From a virus: 30,595 nucleotides of DNA. A program made the translations under genes and the position numbers. The DNA is taken from IMG/VR virus record IMGVR_UViG_3300032087_004114, positions 1 to 30,595 of that record; one strand, written 5' to 3'. Positions 1 to 7,545 of this stretch are shown in pieces. Numbering within the stretch: position 1 is the stretch's first letter; the number at the start of each line of letters is the position of its first letter. A model generated the notes under the pieces. That model worked only from the letters and a program-made list of their open reading frames with translations, had not been told where the DNA came from and searched no databases.

Positions 1-521
1 ATAGCTCTTTCGTGTTCAGGCCATTTTGGTGATAACTCTTCCCAAAGTTGTAAGCAAAGCTCAGAGTCTTTCAAAGCATACTCATCGACTTCTTCCTGAA
101 AACCTTCGAGCATATCATCCCACTTCTTGCCCGACATATTATCTCTAGTTTCTTTACTAACCTCTAAATCAAAAACAACGGCAGTTGATCCTTTAAGTGA
201 TCTAGGCAAACCGCAGTAGACTGCTAAGTCAGCCGTGCAATGCCACTCTGCATACTTTACACCAGGCCACCAGTCTTGTTTTATGCCATAAAGATATAGC
301 GTCTCATCAAAGGAAGCATTGTGACTGAGAACACGATTGCCTTCTAATAAATCCCAATCAAAATCTTTTGGATGTCCTACAAATTTTGTTCCCTCATCTC
401 CCCAAACAGAAACTCGATAAGCATCAAACTCAGGGTGACTAAAATATCCTAAAGGACCAAGAGTTTTGATAGAGCAGTTTTTATCGTAGTAAGTTTCGTA
501 ATCAAGGGCAAAAGTATTCAT
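1..521 (-). CDS. Family-A DNA polymerase, 3'-5' exonuclease domain (partial, C-terminus off window)
   Basis: The ATG at 521 opens a frame that runs off the left edge after 173 codons, so only the N-terminus is seen. It carries the three DEDD exonuclease motifs: Exo I as LDYET (D7, E9), Exo II as HNASFDE (D72), and Exo III as YALKDS (Y148, D152). This is the proofreading domain normally fused to a family-A polymerase in phages of this gene content. A stand-alone exonuclease cannot be excluded because the polymerase palm lies outside. Family knowledge: it removes mismatched 3' nucleotides during phage DNA replication. It is the last visible gene of the leftward replication block. A terminator-like hairpin ends about 13 nt before its start codon, so it may have its own promoter or be attenuated. 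No SD is obvious. Confidence 0.88.
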   Translation of the reverse strand, partial: MNTFALDYETYYDKNCSIKTLGPLGYFSHPEFDAYRVSVWGDEGTKFVGHPKDFDWDLLEGNRVLSHNASFDETLYLYGIKQDWWPGVKYAEWHCTADLAVYCGLPRSLKGSTAVVFDLEVSKETRDNMSGKKWDDMLEGFQEEVDEYALKDSELCLQLWEELSPKWPEHERA

Positions 522-534
522 AGGGGTAAAAAGT

Positions 535-580
535 CCCTAGTGATCTTGGCAGAAAGCAAGAAAAACCAAGACCACTAGGG
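535..580 (-). terminator. Rho-independent terminator upstream of the polymerase
   Basis: Arms 535-549 and 566-580 pair over 15 positions with one mismatch (CCCTAGTG core). On the minus strand the stem is followed by AC and then TTTTT. It ends the transcript of the genes from 3904 down to 613, and its U-tract sits only a few bases before the polymerase ATG. Confidence 0.75.
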
Positions 581-585
581 TAAGG

Positions 586-605
586 AAGGAGTCCCTCAAC
601 TCCTT
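586..605 (-). other. Small hairpin next to the terminator
   Basis: AAGGAGT (586-592) pairs with ACTCCTT (599-605) across a 6-nt loop. It lies just after the stop of the 64-aa gene and before the larger terminator stem, so two hairpins stand in series. It may help termination or protect the 3' end. Confidence 0.45.
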
Positions 606-612
606 GGGCTAC

Positions 613-807
613 CTAGCTGTCCACGCTAGAATCTTTTTCTTCTTTTGGGTCTGGACCACCCATTGCTTCTAACTCTTTGCTGAAGATATTGCTAAGTAGA
701 TTCATTCTTCCTAGCATTTGAGTGAGGTCTTGAAGGTTCTTTCTCACCTCTACTATACTCTCTTGCACAGCTTCGAGTTCTTTTTGTATAATCTCTTTTT
801 CGGTCAT
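613..807 (-). CDS. Small coiled-coil protein of unknown function
   Basis: This is a 64-aa protein I do not recognise. Residues 3-50 are rich in E, K, Q, L and I with heptad-like spacing (for example KEIIQKELEAVQESIVEV), which predicts a helical coiled coil. The tail (PDPKEEKDSSVDS) is acidic and probably disordered. Its ATG overlaps the stop of the 225-aa gene by four bases (ATGA), so translation is probably coupled. Its place between a recombination nuclease and the DNA polymerase suggests a small replication accessory or chaperone-like partner, but that rests on context only. Two hairpins follow its stop. Confidence 0.6.
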   Translation of the reverse strand: MTEKEIIQKELEAVQESIVEVRKNLQDLTQMLGRMNLLSNIFSKELEAMGGPDPKEEKDSSVDS

Positions 808-1481
808 GATAATATGGCTCTCATTCTGACCGCAAGATCTTTAGCTTCTTGTGGGACTGGCTTATTACAAGGCTCTACACGAGGCTCCATCCAACGATTT
901 CTTTTGAACTCTTGTTCAACTGTTCTAAACGTCCAACACATGTCTTCACATTCAGCATTAAGGTTGGTAACAAGAAAAGTAGCTATCTTTTCATAGGTTC
1001 CTTTATAGGCTCCTTTCCATACAAACATCTTGCCAAAAGCATAGTTCTTATCTCCTAGAGCATATGTGAATGGCGAATCATCTTCGCAATCCTCAGGCTG
1101 TGGAACTAAGAAGGTAAGGTCAGCGCACTTACGAACCACAAACTCAGACTCTTCTTCTAGAGCTTCTGCTTCTTCTTCTGTGTGAACAATGCGTGGTTTG
1201 ATATCATTTTCATAGCCTACATCTTCCATCCAATATTTTTTAATATCTACAAAGATAATATCACTAGTTGTGTTTGGGGGTATAACTTCTACCTCCATGT
1301 TGTATACTAAAGATCCAGAAGATCCTGCTTCGTACCCTGAAGAGTTTTGTTTAACATTAAACTTCGATACGTTAATATCGTCTCTTGATATAGTGAATCT
1401 TGCTGATTCAGTATCTGCTGCTAACTCTGCCTTCTCAGGCTTTACAATTTCCGCTTTAGGCGGATTTTTCGTTTTACTCAT
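804..1481 (-). CDS. Unknown 225-aa protein of the replication block (possible ssDNA-binding protein)
   Basis: The start at 1481 is preceded by a pure A/T leader with no SD. Residues 1-25 are a K/E/A-rich, probably disordered tail. The rest looks like a compact beta-rich domain with repeated V/I-x-V patterns (YNMEVEVIPP, DIIFVDIKKYW), an acidic stretch near 100-115 (EEEAEALEEESE) and a conserved-looking Cys/Trp-rich end (ECEDMCWTFRTVE). I recognise no named family. In many phages a gene between a DUF2800 nuclease and the DNA polymerase encodes a single-strand DNA-binding protein. The beta-rich core fits that role, but no OB-fold motif can be shown. It is translationally coupled to the 64-aa gene after it. 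Confidence 0.65.
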   Translation of the reverse strand: MSKTKNPPKAEIVKPEKAELAADTESARFTISRDDINVSKFNVKQNSSGYEAGSSGSLVYNMEVEVIPPNTTSDIIFVDIKKYWMEDVGYENDIKPRIVHTEEEAEALEEESEFVVRKCADLTFLVPQPEDCEDDSPFTYALGDKNYAFGKMFVWKGAYKGTYEKIATFLVTNLNAECEDMCWTFRTVEQEFKRNRWMEPRVEPCNKPVPQEAKDLAVRMRAILS

Positions 1482-1500
1482 TTTTATATTTTATTTTAAT

Positions 1501-2619
1501 TTACGTCAATGTGTACCTTGTTTCGGAGACATCGACAATTTTTTCATCAAGCAAATCATTCAAAAAATCCTGTTTCGCTTGTCCTTTCTCCCCATCAGGG
1601 GCCTGTTTACTTACAGCAGTTGCAACCTTTTGCAAAGGAAAAGTTGCAAGTGTGAGTAATTCTTCATCCGACAAGTTATGTTTCTTAGCAATTTCAGCTA
1701 ATTTTTTATTGTCGTTACATTTTTTTGTAGCCCCCATTGACTTTAATCTCAATGAAGGAAACTCTTCTCCCTCTTTTGCCATAGTAATAGCTTTGGCTTT
1801 TATACGTGTTGCCCAGTTAGTTACTATCTTTGCAATTGCCCAAAGTTCTTCAAGAGTCTTTGGATCATCAGGATCAGATATATCTGTATCAGGGATAGAA
1901 TGGTCGGCTACCTTTTTAGCTACTTGTATGGCTATCGCACCTAAAGCAGGGCACTTAGCTTCAAAAGCACAGAATCTACAATTAACAGTTGGGTTAACAT
2001 CGGCTATAGCAGGTTTACCATACTCCCACTGTGGTCTAATTTTTTCGCCTTGTAAGATGACTAAAGAAAGTTCATGAGTCATCTCCTCCATTTCTTCACG
2101 TTTAAATACATCGTGTAGAACTTCATTCCTAACAGGAACATAAAATACAAAAGTAATTTCCTCGATTTGTTTAAACTTTTGAAAAGCTCCCAAAGCATAT
2201 GCTTTAGCTTGCCAATTGTCTCTAGGGGAATCAATAACTGATATACCAGTTTTGTAATCACCCATAATCGCTTTATTCCCATATAGTATTAAACGATCAC
2301 AAGTCCCCCAGGTACTAGTCCCATTTAACTGTACGTGAGTGAGCATTTCATTATGCTCTTCATATTCCTCATCGCCAATAATTTTCTGCATGAACTCAGC
2401 TTCATCTTTTACAATCTGCTCATAAATCTCAAGTTCCTCTTCATCGTGCAATGCTGAAGGATCTCTAATCTCTAAAGCTTCGTGTATCCGTGTGCCTTTT
2501 TCTGCTGCTTCGTTAGTACCACTTCGCCCTTTAAAGCCAGGACAAGTGGCTACGTATTTAAGGCTAGATGGGGAGAACTCTGCGTGTCCTCTACTTCCGT
2601 GATCTGGTTGGTTATCCAT
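1501..2619 (-). CDS. Cas4/RecB-like PD-(D/E)XK exonuclease with Fe-S cluster (DUF2800-type)
   Basis: The 372-aa protein has the layout of RecB/Cas4-type nucleases. There is a first cysteine C26 (ATCPGF), a helix histidine H46 (GTRIHEALE), D108 (WGTCDR), the D121-x-K123 motif (MGDYKTG), the helix QAKAYALGAF in the position of the usual Q-x-x-x-Y motif (Q137, Y141), and a cysteine triplet C214-C217-C223 (CRFCAFEAKC). C26 plus the triplet would bind a 4Fe-4S cluster, as known for Cas4 and AddB. Family knowledge: such phage proteins are DNA exonucleases or recombination nucleases that use metal ions. The ATG overlaps the helicase stop by 8 nt, so the two are co-translated and may work together on DNA ends or forks. 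The last ~70 residues are a K/A-rich helical extension. Confidence 0.88.
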   Translation of the reverse strand: MDNQPDHGSRGHAEFSPSSLKYVATCPGFKGRSGTNEAAEKGTRIHEALEIRDPSALHDEEELEIYEQIVKDEAEFMQKIIGDEEYEEHNEMLTHVQLNGTSTWGTCDRLILYGNKAIMGDYKTGISVIDSPRDNWQAKAYALGAFQKFKQIEEITFVFYVPVRNEVLHDVFKREEMEEMTHELSLVILQGEKIRPQWEYGKPAIADVNPTVNCRFCAFEAKCPALGAIAIQVAKKVADHSIPDTDISDPDDPKTLEELWAIAKIVTNWATRIKAKAITMAKEGEEFPSLRLKSMGATKKCNDNKKLAEIAKKHNLSDEELLTLATFPLQKVATAVSKQAPDGEKGQAKQDFLNDLLDEKIVDVSETRYTLT

Positions 2620-3904
2620 GTAATGTTTCTAAGTTTTTAAGTTTTCTTTCTATGGCTTTCATTACGTTCTCTTCAATAGATCCCGCAGCCACTAATATCT
2701 TTTGTACAGCATCTGACTTTGCTCCGTTCCTGTGTATTCTTCCTAGAACTTGTAGATGATTTTTAGCAGAGAAAGAAGGGCTAATCAAGCTAACTCTAGG
2801 ATGTTTACCTTTCACATCATGCAGAGACAGTCCTGTACCCCCTGCTGCGGTGTTGACCGCAAGTATTCTTCTTTTATCAGATTGAAAATCATCAATCTCT
2901 TTCTGTCTTTCTTGAGCAGTTTGACCACCATCAATCCTGCCACAATCTAGTTTTTGGCAAAGGGTATCAATCGTTTCTTTGAAGTTAACAAAGATGACAA
3001 CAGAGTTACCCTGATGGTACAGATCAGTTGCCATATCGGCTAGGTCTAAAACCTTGTAGCTCTCAGCAAGCATTCTAGCACGTAGGATATTCACAATATC
3101 AAAGTCACTGTTCTCAACACTACCGTGCTCAATAAATTGTTGTACGATGTCTGGAGTAACTCCTAAGTCCTCGTAAGCTTTTATAATTTTATTAGGAGCA
3201 TTGAATTGTATTGGTTCTACAAAAACTCGGTTATCTCTAAATGAATCAGGGAAGTCTTCAATAGTTAATTTAAAACCTGTAACCCCATAAATCGATTCTT
3301 TGACAGCCTCTAGTTTTTTCCTACTAGCTAGCTTCCAAGTCTTCCATTGGTCTTGTAGACATCCATTAGATAACATCCATGAGTACCAACTCCTTTTCGG
3401 AGGAACAGATTTGTTCAGACTATGCAATCCTAACATGTATCCTATAGCTCTCATTTCTGTAGGGTCTTCACATGCGGTAGCACTCATGCCATGCACTAAA
3501 AACTTTTGGGTAATCAAAGATATTAATAGTTGTGCATTTTGAGTATAAGGACCTTTTGCTTTATGTATCTCGTCCATTAGGATGATGGTGTCTTCAGGTA
3601 AATGCCAAGTCATTATTTTCTTACCTCGCTTAGTCATAAACTTAGTGTTACCAGTCCTTATCTTTTCATAATTCAATACAAATAAAGGCTTTACACCAAA
3701 TTCTTCTAACTCTCTTTCCCATGATGGGATGACAGCTTTTGGGCAAATAACAGCAACTGGTCTTCCTAACTCTTTTGATATGTGGCTAGCGACTACAGTT
3801 TTACCTGTACCTACGCTAGAAGTATCAATAGTCGATTTACCATTACTGAGGGCGTTAATAAAAAAGTCGGCAGCAGTGCCTTGCTTTGGGTAGAGTGCTT
3901 TCAT
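2612..3904 (-). CDS. SNF2/DEAD-type superfamily 2 DNA helicase
   Basis: This 430-aa protein is a compact SF2 helicase. Motif I is SSVGTGKTVVA (K35), Ia is around AVICPKAVIPSW, motif II is LMDEIHKAKG (D111, E112), and motif III is MSATA (141-145). The C-terminal RecA lobe has VNTAAGGTGLSLHD (motif V) and QVLGRIHRNG (motif VI, arginine finger). Motif VI of the form GRxHRxG and the small size are typical of phage SNF2-like helicases. It likely unwinds or remodels DNA during replication or recombination. It starts at ATG 3904, shortly after the terminator that follows the resolvase gene, so it probably has its own promoter in the AT-rich gap. It overlaps the nuclease gene by 8 nt. Confidence 0.9.
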   Translation of the reverse strand: MKALYPKQGTAADFFINALSNGKSTIDTSSVGTGKTVVASHISKELGRPVAVICPKAVIPSWERELEEFGVKPLFVLNYEKIRTGNTKFMTKRGKKIMTWHLPEDTIILMDEIHKAKGPYTQNAQLLISLITQKFLVHGMSATACEDPTEMRAIGYMLGLHSLNKSVPPKRSWYSWMLSNGCLQDQWKTWKLASRKKLEAVKESIYGVTGFKLTIEDFPDSFRDNRVFVEPIQFNAPNKIIKAYEDLGVTPDIVQQFIEHGSVENSDFDIVNILRARMLAESYKVLDLADMATDLYHQGNSVVIFVNFKETIDTLCQKLDCGRIDGGQTAQERQKEIDDFQSDKRRILAVNTAAGGTGLSLHDVKGKHPRVSLISPSFSAKNHLQVLGRIHRNGAKSDAVQKILVAAGSIEENVMKAIERKLKNLETLHG

Positions 3905-3935
3905 TAAATTTTAATTAGCACACCTAAAATAAAAA

Positions 3936-3968
3936 AGCTAGAACTATTTTCCTCTAATGTATCTAGCT
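3936..3968 (-). terminator. Rho-independent terminator at the end of the resolvase gene
   Basis: AGCTAGA and TCTAGCT arms (3962-3968 and 3936-3942) pair around the resolvase stop codon. On the minus strand the stem is followed by a T-rich tract (TTTTTATTTT). It would separate the packaging/resolvase transcript from the helicase transcript. Confidence 0.6.
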
Positions 3969-4429
3969 ATTAAAAAAGCATCAATCATCCCATCATGCGG
4001 TTTTCTAGCTCTTTTACTTTTTTGCCAACACTCATCAGGAGCTAAACATTCAGCTTTCCATGCTGCGGCTTCTTTGGTCATCCCTTTAGGAACGTGCCCT
4101 AACACTTTCTTTTGCCACTTATGTACAGAAACACAACAATGATCCCATTGCTGTGACTCACATAACCCCTTTATTTTACCAAAAGACATAGCCATCGATC
4201 TAACTGCTTGCGATGACTTTGCATGGTGTAGAGGTTCTTCAATAGCTATAATAAACTCCTCAGGTCCTGGGTCACAACTTAGCACCCACTGGTAAACCTT
4301 GTAAGCATCCACTTCTCGTTTCTTACTACGTTGAAGGGTAGGCATGACCGACTTACAGATTATGTTTCCTGTCCGATTATCAACAGCTACTAACCCACCA
4401 TCAAGACCGTTATCAATGCCTATTATCAT
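3944..4429 (-). CDS. RuvC-like Holliday junction resolvase
   Basis: The 161-aa protein starts with IIGIDNGLDGGLVAVD, the RuvC/RNase H first strand with catalytic D6. A second acidic residue follows a strand at FIIAIEEP (E64). The C-terminal helix KPHDGMIDAFLIARY gives D146 and D150. Four acidic residues in this order are the RuvC active-site pattern, and the length fits RuvC (about 160-175 aa). Known role: it cuts four-way or branched DNA in two symmetric places, and phages use it to debranch DNA before packaging. The start overlaps the previous stop by one base (TAATG). Its position in the same run as the terminase-small-like gene agrees with a role just before packaging. Confidence 0.87.
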   Translation of the reverse strand: MIIGIDNGLDGGLVAVDNRTGNIICKSVMPTLQRSKKREVDAYKVYQWVLSCDPGPEEFIIAIEEPLHHAKSSQAVRSMAMSFGKIKGLCESQQWDHCCVSVHKWQKKVLGHVPKGMTKEAAAWKAECLAPDECWQKSKRARKPHDGMIDAFLIARYIRGK

Positions 4430-4689
4430 TACTCAACAATAAACAAACGATCTACAACTTTGCTTGATAATATTAGACCATCTCCTTCAACAGGTATCAT
4501 AACGTCCACATTTTTAACAAGCATTTGGATGTAGAAAATTTCTTTAGCTGTTTGGGGGATCACTAAATAAAATGTACCTACCCTTTTTTCTACGACAAAC
4601 TGGAAGTCATCGTTAGGTAGATTCTTCCTAATAACCACACTAGGATTATTAACCCTTACTCGATCATGAAACATTTGGCGGGTCATCAT
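4429..4689 (-). CDS. Hypothetical 86-aa protein
   Basis: I do not recognise this protein. It is mostly short beta-like stretches (FQFVVEKRVGTFYLVIP, DVMIPVEGDGLIL) with no cysteine, no membrane segment and no clear motif, so a small soluble beta-rich fold is likely. Two ATGs occur in a row (4689 and 4686), and either may be used. Its 5' end overlaps the 85-aa gene by 26 nt and its stop shares a base with the resolvase ATG (TAATG), which points to coupled translation with the resolvase. A function in recombination or packaging is possible from context only. Confidence 0.6.
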   Translation of the reverse strand: MMTRQMFHDRVRVNNPSVVIRKNLPNDDFQFVVEKRVGTFYLVIPQTAKEIFYIQMLVKNVDVMIPVEGDGLILSSKVVDRLFIVE

Positions 4690-4921
4690 TCAAAAAACAA
4701 GGAGTAGCTTCTCCGTGATTGCTAAGTAAATATTCAAATTCATACCTGTCTCTAGCTTGCTTATCAGTTAAATCGTATTCTTCTTTCAGAACTTTGATTA
4801 CTAATCGCTTACTATAACAAGCAATTGGTGGTTGACCATATCTTTCTACGCTCCCAATAAAAGCGTTTTGAAGTCCTTCATATAGTAACAGAGCGGTATC
4901 TCCGTCTTCGTGTGTTGACAT
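4664..4921 (-). CDS. Hypothetical 85-aa protein
   Basis: This is a small acidic protein of unknown function. It begins STHEDGDTALLLYEGLQNAF and contains a helix-rich middle (SKRLVIKVLKEEYDLTDKQA) and a KQARDRYEFEYL stretch. The pattern, a helix followed by a charged helix-loop, recalls small phage regulators or terminase partners, but no family is recognised. Its ATG directly follows the stop of the terminase-small-like gene with no gap, and its 3' end overlaps the next gene by 26 nt. It is therefore surely part of the same transcript. Confidence 0.6.
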   Translation of the reverse strand: MSTHEDGDTALLLYEGLQNAFIGSVERYGQPPIACYSKRLVIKVLKEEYDLTDKQARDRYEFEYLLSNHGEATPCFLNDDPPNVS

Positions 4922-5455
4922 TTATTTTTTATCTTCAGGTTCACTTTCCTCCGCATCTATAATCTTTCCTTTCTTTTTCCAGTCTTCCCTAAGAATTGAT
5001 AAATCTATTTGGATCTTGCCACTAGGCCCGCCCCCATTTTGTCCCGATAACCCTAAATTCTCTCTAGCAATTTTATTCCAAATCTCTGCATCCCTCGCTG
5101 TTCTAATTGGACCTAACGTCCCTAACTTATCAGCGTCTTTTAATTTTTTAAGAGACAGTCCTGCCATGAACGCTTGATACTGTTCAGCAGGAGTAGCTTG
5201 AGCATCTGCAATTTGCTCAATAGTATTCCTCTCTTCAATATGGGTATCATGTTTAGTGAGTGTCTCTTCAACATAATCTTTTGACCTAACATCTTTAGGC
5301 TTTCTACCCGCTTTATCTTTTAACCATCTCCTAATCGTTGTGCCAGGAATGTCTAGTTCTCTAGCAATACTAGCAGGTTTTAAACCTTGATGGTATAAAT
5401 CAACTGCTCTTTGAACTAACTCTTCTCTATTATCTTTAGCCAAACCACTTAACAT
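4922..5455 (-). CDS. HTH protein, probable terminase small subunit
   Basis: Residues 10-48 form a helix-turn-helix of the resolvase/transposase-like type (AVDLYHQGLKPASIARELD, then GTTIRRWLKDKAG). This is followed by a basic linker (GRKPKDVRSKDY) and a helical domain (YQAFMAGLSLKKLKDADKL, then IWNKIARENLGL). It ends in an acidic/lysine tail. An N-terminal HTH plus the ARENLGL helix and a short beta-like GKIQIDL segment are common in phage terminase small subunits, which recognise the packaging site and feed the ATPase. It sits next to the large terminase gene but on the opposite strand, 33 nt away, which is unusual. The alternative is a transcription regulator of the divergent promoter. Confidence 0.68.
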   Translation of the reverse strand: MLSGLAKDNREELVQRAVDLYHQGLKPASIARELDIPGTTIRRWLKDKAGRKPKDVRSKDYVEETLTKHDTHIEERNTIEQIADAQATPAEQYQAFMAGLSLKKLKDADKLGTLGPIRTARDAEIWNKIARENLGLSGQNGGGPSGKIQIDLSILREDWKKKGKIIDAEESEPEDKK

Positions 5456-5488
5456 ATACTATTATAACTGCTATATTTCAAGTATCTC
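5456..5488. promoter_or_regulatory. 33-nt divergent intergenic region between the small-terminase-like and large terminase genes
   Basis: The whole gap is AT-rich. On the minus strand a perfect TATAAT lies at 5466-5461, six bases before the ATG at 5455. A -10 element there would start a leaderless or nearly leaderless message. No good -35 stands at the right distance. On the plus strand there is no SD before the terminase ATG at 5489. With only 33 nt, promoters of both directions must overlap each other or the coding ends. Confidence 0.4.
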
Positions 5489-7258
5489 ATGACTCCAACT
5501 AAAATTATTTATGAGCCAACTATAGATGCTAAAACAAAAATGATGGATGTAGGCGGTATGAAAATACCTCCATGCAATCTGATCTCTGCACTTTTGTACG
5601 GCTTTTCTAAACACACAAAAGACTCAGCTAGGGAATATTACTTTTGGAGACTTTGCGACGAGATTTGGAATAACCCTGATGTCCCTGAACCTTTAATGGT
5701 AAGACACCCTTGGGCAGAAGAAATAGTAAAAGCGTGTATCAAAAATAAATATGTTGCTGTAGGAGGTGCAGCATCTAGTGGCAAGTCACATACAATGGCA
5801 GCATGGGGAATCATCAATTGGATGGCTGCTCCACATGAAACCTTAATCCTGCTCACTTCTACTACACTCAGAGAAGCAAGGAAAAGGATTTGGGGTTCAG
5901 TGATCAGTTTACTCTCTGTTTTAGAAGGTGCTCCATTTAAGATTAGAGATTCTATCGGTAATGTTGCTTATATAAACGAACAAGGGAACTTAGTCGAAAG
6001 AGCTGGATTATCTTTGATCGCTGCTGAAAAATCCAAAACAAGAGAAGCAGTTGGTAAATTTATAGGTATCAAACAGAAAAAAGTCTTCTTAATCGCTGAC
6101 GAGCTTAGTGAATTAAGTGAAGCTATTCTACAAGCAGGTTTATCAAACTTGTCAAAAAACCCTTACTTCTCGCTAGTGGGTATGAGTAACCCATCAAGTA
6201 GGTTTGATGCTTTCGGTGTATGGAGTACCCCAAAAGAAGCTGGAGGTTGGGAATCTGTTAATGTAGAAACAGATGACACATGGGAAACTAAATGGGGAGG
6301 AACGTATATAAGACTCGATGGAGAAAGATCTCCTAATGTCTTAGCAGGAGAAGACTTGTACCCTTGGCTCCCAACCACACAGAAAATTCAAGAAGATGCT
6401 GAGTTGTTAGGCCCTGAGAGTAGAGGGTATATGCGAATGGTCAGAGCAGTATTCTTTGACTCAGATGAAGCCGAAACCGTGTACAGTGAATCAGAGATCA
6501 TAAGATCAGGGTCCATGAATCAGGTTCAATGGAAAAGTAAACCTACAGCGATTGCCGGATTTGACCCTGCTTTTACGAATAATGGCGACAGATCTATCCT
6601 ATACTTTGGTAAAGTTGGAGTAGATATAACAGGTCAATTTGTTTGTGAGTTGGGAGAAGCTGTTCAGCTTATGGACGATGCCACCAACAAAGCGGTCCCT
6701 CGCTCTTATCAGATTGTTCAGCAGGTGAAAGAGGCATGTCAAAAGAGGGGGGTTCAACCGTATGATCTTGCGATTGACTCGACAGGTGCGGGATCTCCTT
6801 TGGCTGACATACTGGCTGCGGAGTTTGGCGAGGGGATTCTTCGTGTTTCTTTTGGTGGGAAGGCATCGGATAAGAAGGTTAGTTCTAAAAGTAAGCTAAC
6901 AGGGTATGAGCTTTACTTTAACAGAGTAAGTGAGCTTTGGTTTGTTGGCAAAGAGTTATGTAGGACAAAGCAATTGTTTGGTATATCAGGTGATTTAGCT
7001 AAAGAAATAACTAGCAGGAACTATGATTTGGTAAAAAGCACTACGCTACGCATGAAATTAGAGTCAAAACCTGAGTATAAAGCTCGTTTTGGGCAATCAC
7101 CAGACTTAGCGGATGCGGCATTTTTGTGTTTGGATTTAGCCAGGCAGAGGCACGGATTGGTTGCAGTTGATCCTCCTACGAAAAATTCAGACGGAATTTT
7201 CTCAAAAGGGAGAAGTTTGAAGAAACTTTCTAATATTTTAGCTACAGATCAGCTTTAG
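5489..7258 (+). CDS. terL: Terminase large subunit (packaging ATPase/nuclease)
   Basis: The 589-aa protein has both terminase domains. The N-terminal ATPase shows Walker A GAASSGKS (93-100, K99) and Walker B VFLIADEL (D204, catalytic E205). The C-terminal RNase-H-like nuclease shows AGFDPAFTNNGDRS (D359), LAIDSTGAG (D430) and PDLADAAFL (D539, D542). Length and motif order are normal for TerL. It packs DNA into the procapsid, with ATP-driven translocation followed by cutting of the concatemer. No SD is visible before the ATG. It is the first gene of the rightward late block. The two closest minus-strand genes that could assist packaging (the HTH protein and RuvC-like resolvase) lie on the other side of the divergent gap. 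Confidence 0.95.
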   Translation: MTPTKIIYEPTIDAKTKMMDVGGMKIPPCNLISALLYGFSKHTKDSAREYYFWRLCDEIWNNPDVPEPLMVRHPWAEEIVKACIKNKYVAVGGAASSGKSHTMAAWGIINWMAAPHETLILLTSTTLREARKRIWGSVISLLSVLEGAPFKIRDSIGNVAYINEQGNLVERAGLSLIAAEKSKTREAVGKFIGIKQKKVFLIADELSELSEAILQAGLSNLSKNPYFSLVGMSNPSSRFDAFGVWSTPKEAGGWESVNVETDDTWETKWGGTYIRLDGERSPNVLAGEDLYPWLPTTQKIQEDAELLGPESRGYMRMVRAVFFDSDEAETVYSESEIIRSGSMNQVQWKSKPTAIAGFDPAFTNNGDRSILYFGKVGVDITGQFVCELGEAVQLMDDATNKAVPRSYQIVQQVKEACQKRGVQPYDLAIDSTGAGSPLADILAAEFGEGILRVSFGGKASDKKVSSKSKLTGYELYFNRVSELWFVGKELCRTKQLFGISGDLAKEITSRNYDLVKSTTLRMKLESKPEYKARFGQSPDLADAAFLCLDLARQRHGLVAVDPPTKNSDGIFSKGRSLKKLSNILATDQL

Positions 7259-7545
7259 GGGGTACTCTAAAAACTCCTATACATAGGTTAAGCATTTTAC
7301 AACAATATGTAATAATATGCTTAATAGGTATATGTAAAGTTTTCAGATAGGGGTACTACTTTTGCAAAAAACTTACCTACCCTTTTTAAAAAGGTATGTA
7401 CTAAAAAGGGGTACTACTTTTACAAAAAACTTACCTACCCTTTTTTGTGGTAGTTGTGATCTAGTCGATTGGTTGACTTACTGCTAATAAACCTTAAATT
7501 TATACATTCTTCTTTTCTTATGAACTTAATTTTTTTTTGATATAA
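7259..7545. other. 287-nt AT-rich gap after terL
   Basis: No gene fits here: the longest ATG frame near the end (7519) is 6 codons. It holds the 39-nt tandem repeats and a TTGACT at 7473-7478 that could be a -35 element. No well-spaced -10 follows (TATACA at 7501 is 22 nt away). The last 40 bases before the ATG at 7546 are almost pure A/T with no SD. It most likely holds the promoter of the virion-protein genes. Confidence 0.5.
7349..7445. repeat. Tandem direct repeat, two 39-nt copies 58 nt apart
   Basis: Copies at 7349-7387 and 7407-7445 differ at one base. Each begins AGGGGTACTACTTTT and ends ACTTACCTACCCTTTTT. A shorter GGGGTACT copy lies at 7259-7266, just after the terL stop. Copy 1 runs into a perfect 14-bp palindrome (7381-7394, CCTTTTTAAAAAGG). 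Possible roles are tandem phage promoters, a binding array for a phage protein, a packaging site near terL, or a terminator. Confidence 0.8.

Noticed and set aside
1270-1659. 129-aa plus-strand frame with a hydrophobic stretch
   Set aside because: It lies antisense to the 225-aa and nuclease genes, both better supported. The hydrophobic run is the reverse of an A/T-rich leader and lysine codons.
7349-7445. CRISPR-like array from the 39-nt tandem repeats
   Set aside because: Only two copies with a 19-nt AT-rich separator and no cas genes. The repeat lacks a palindromic CRISPR layout.
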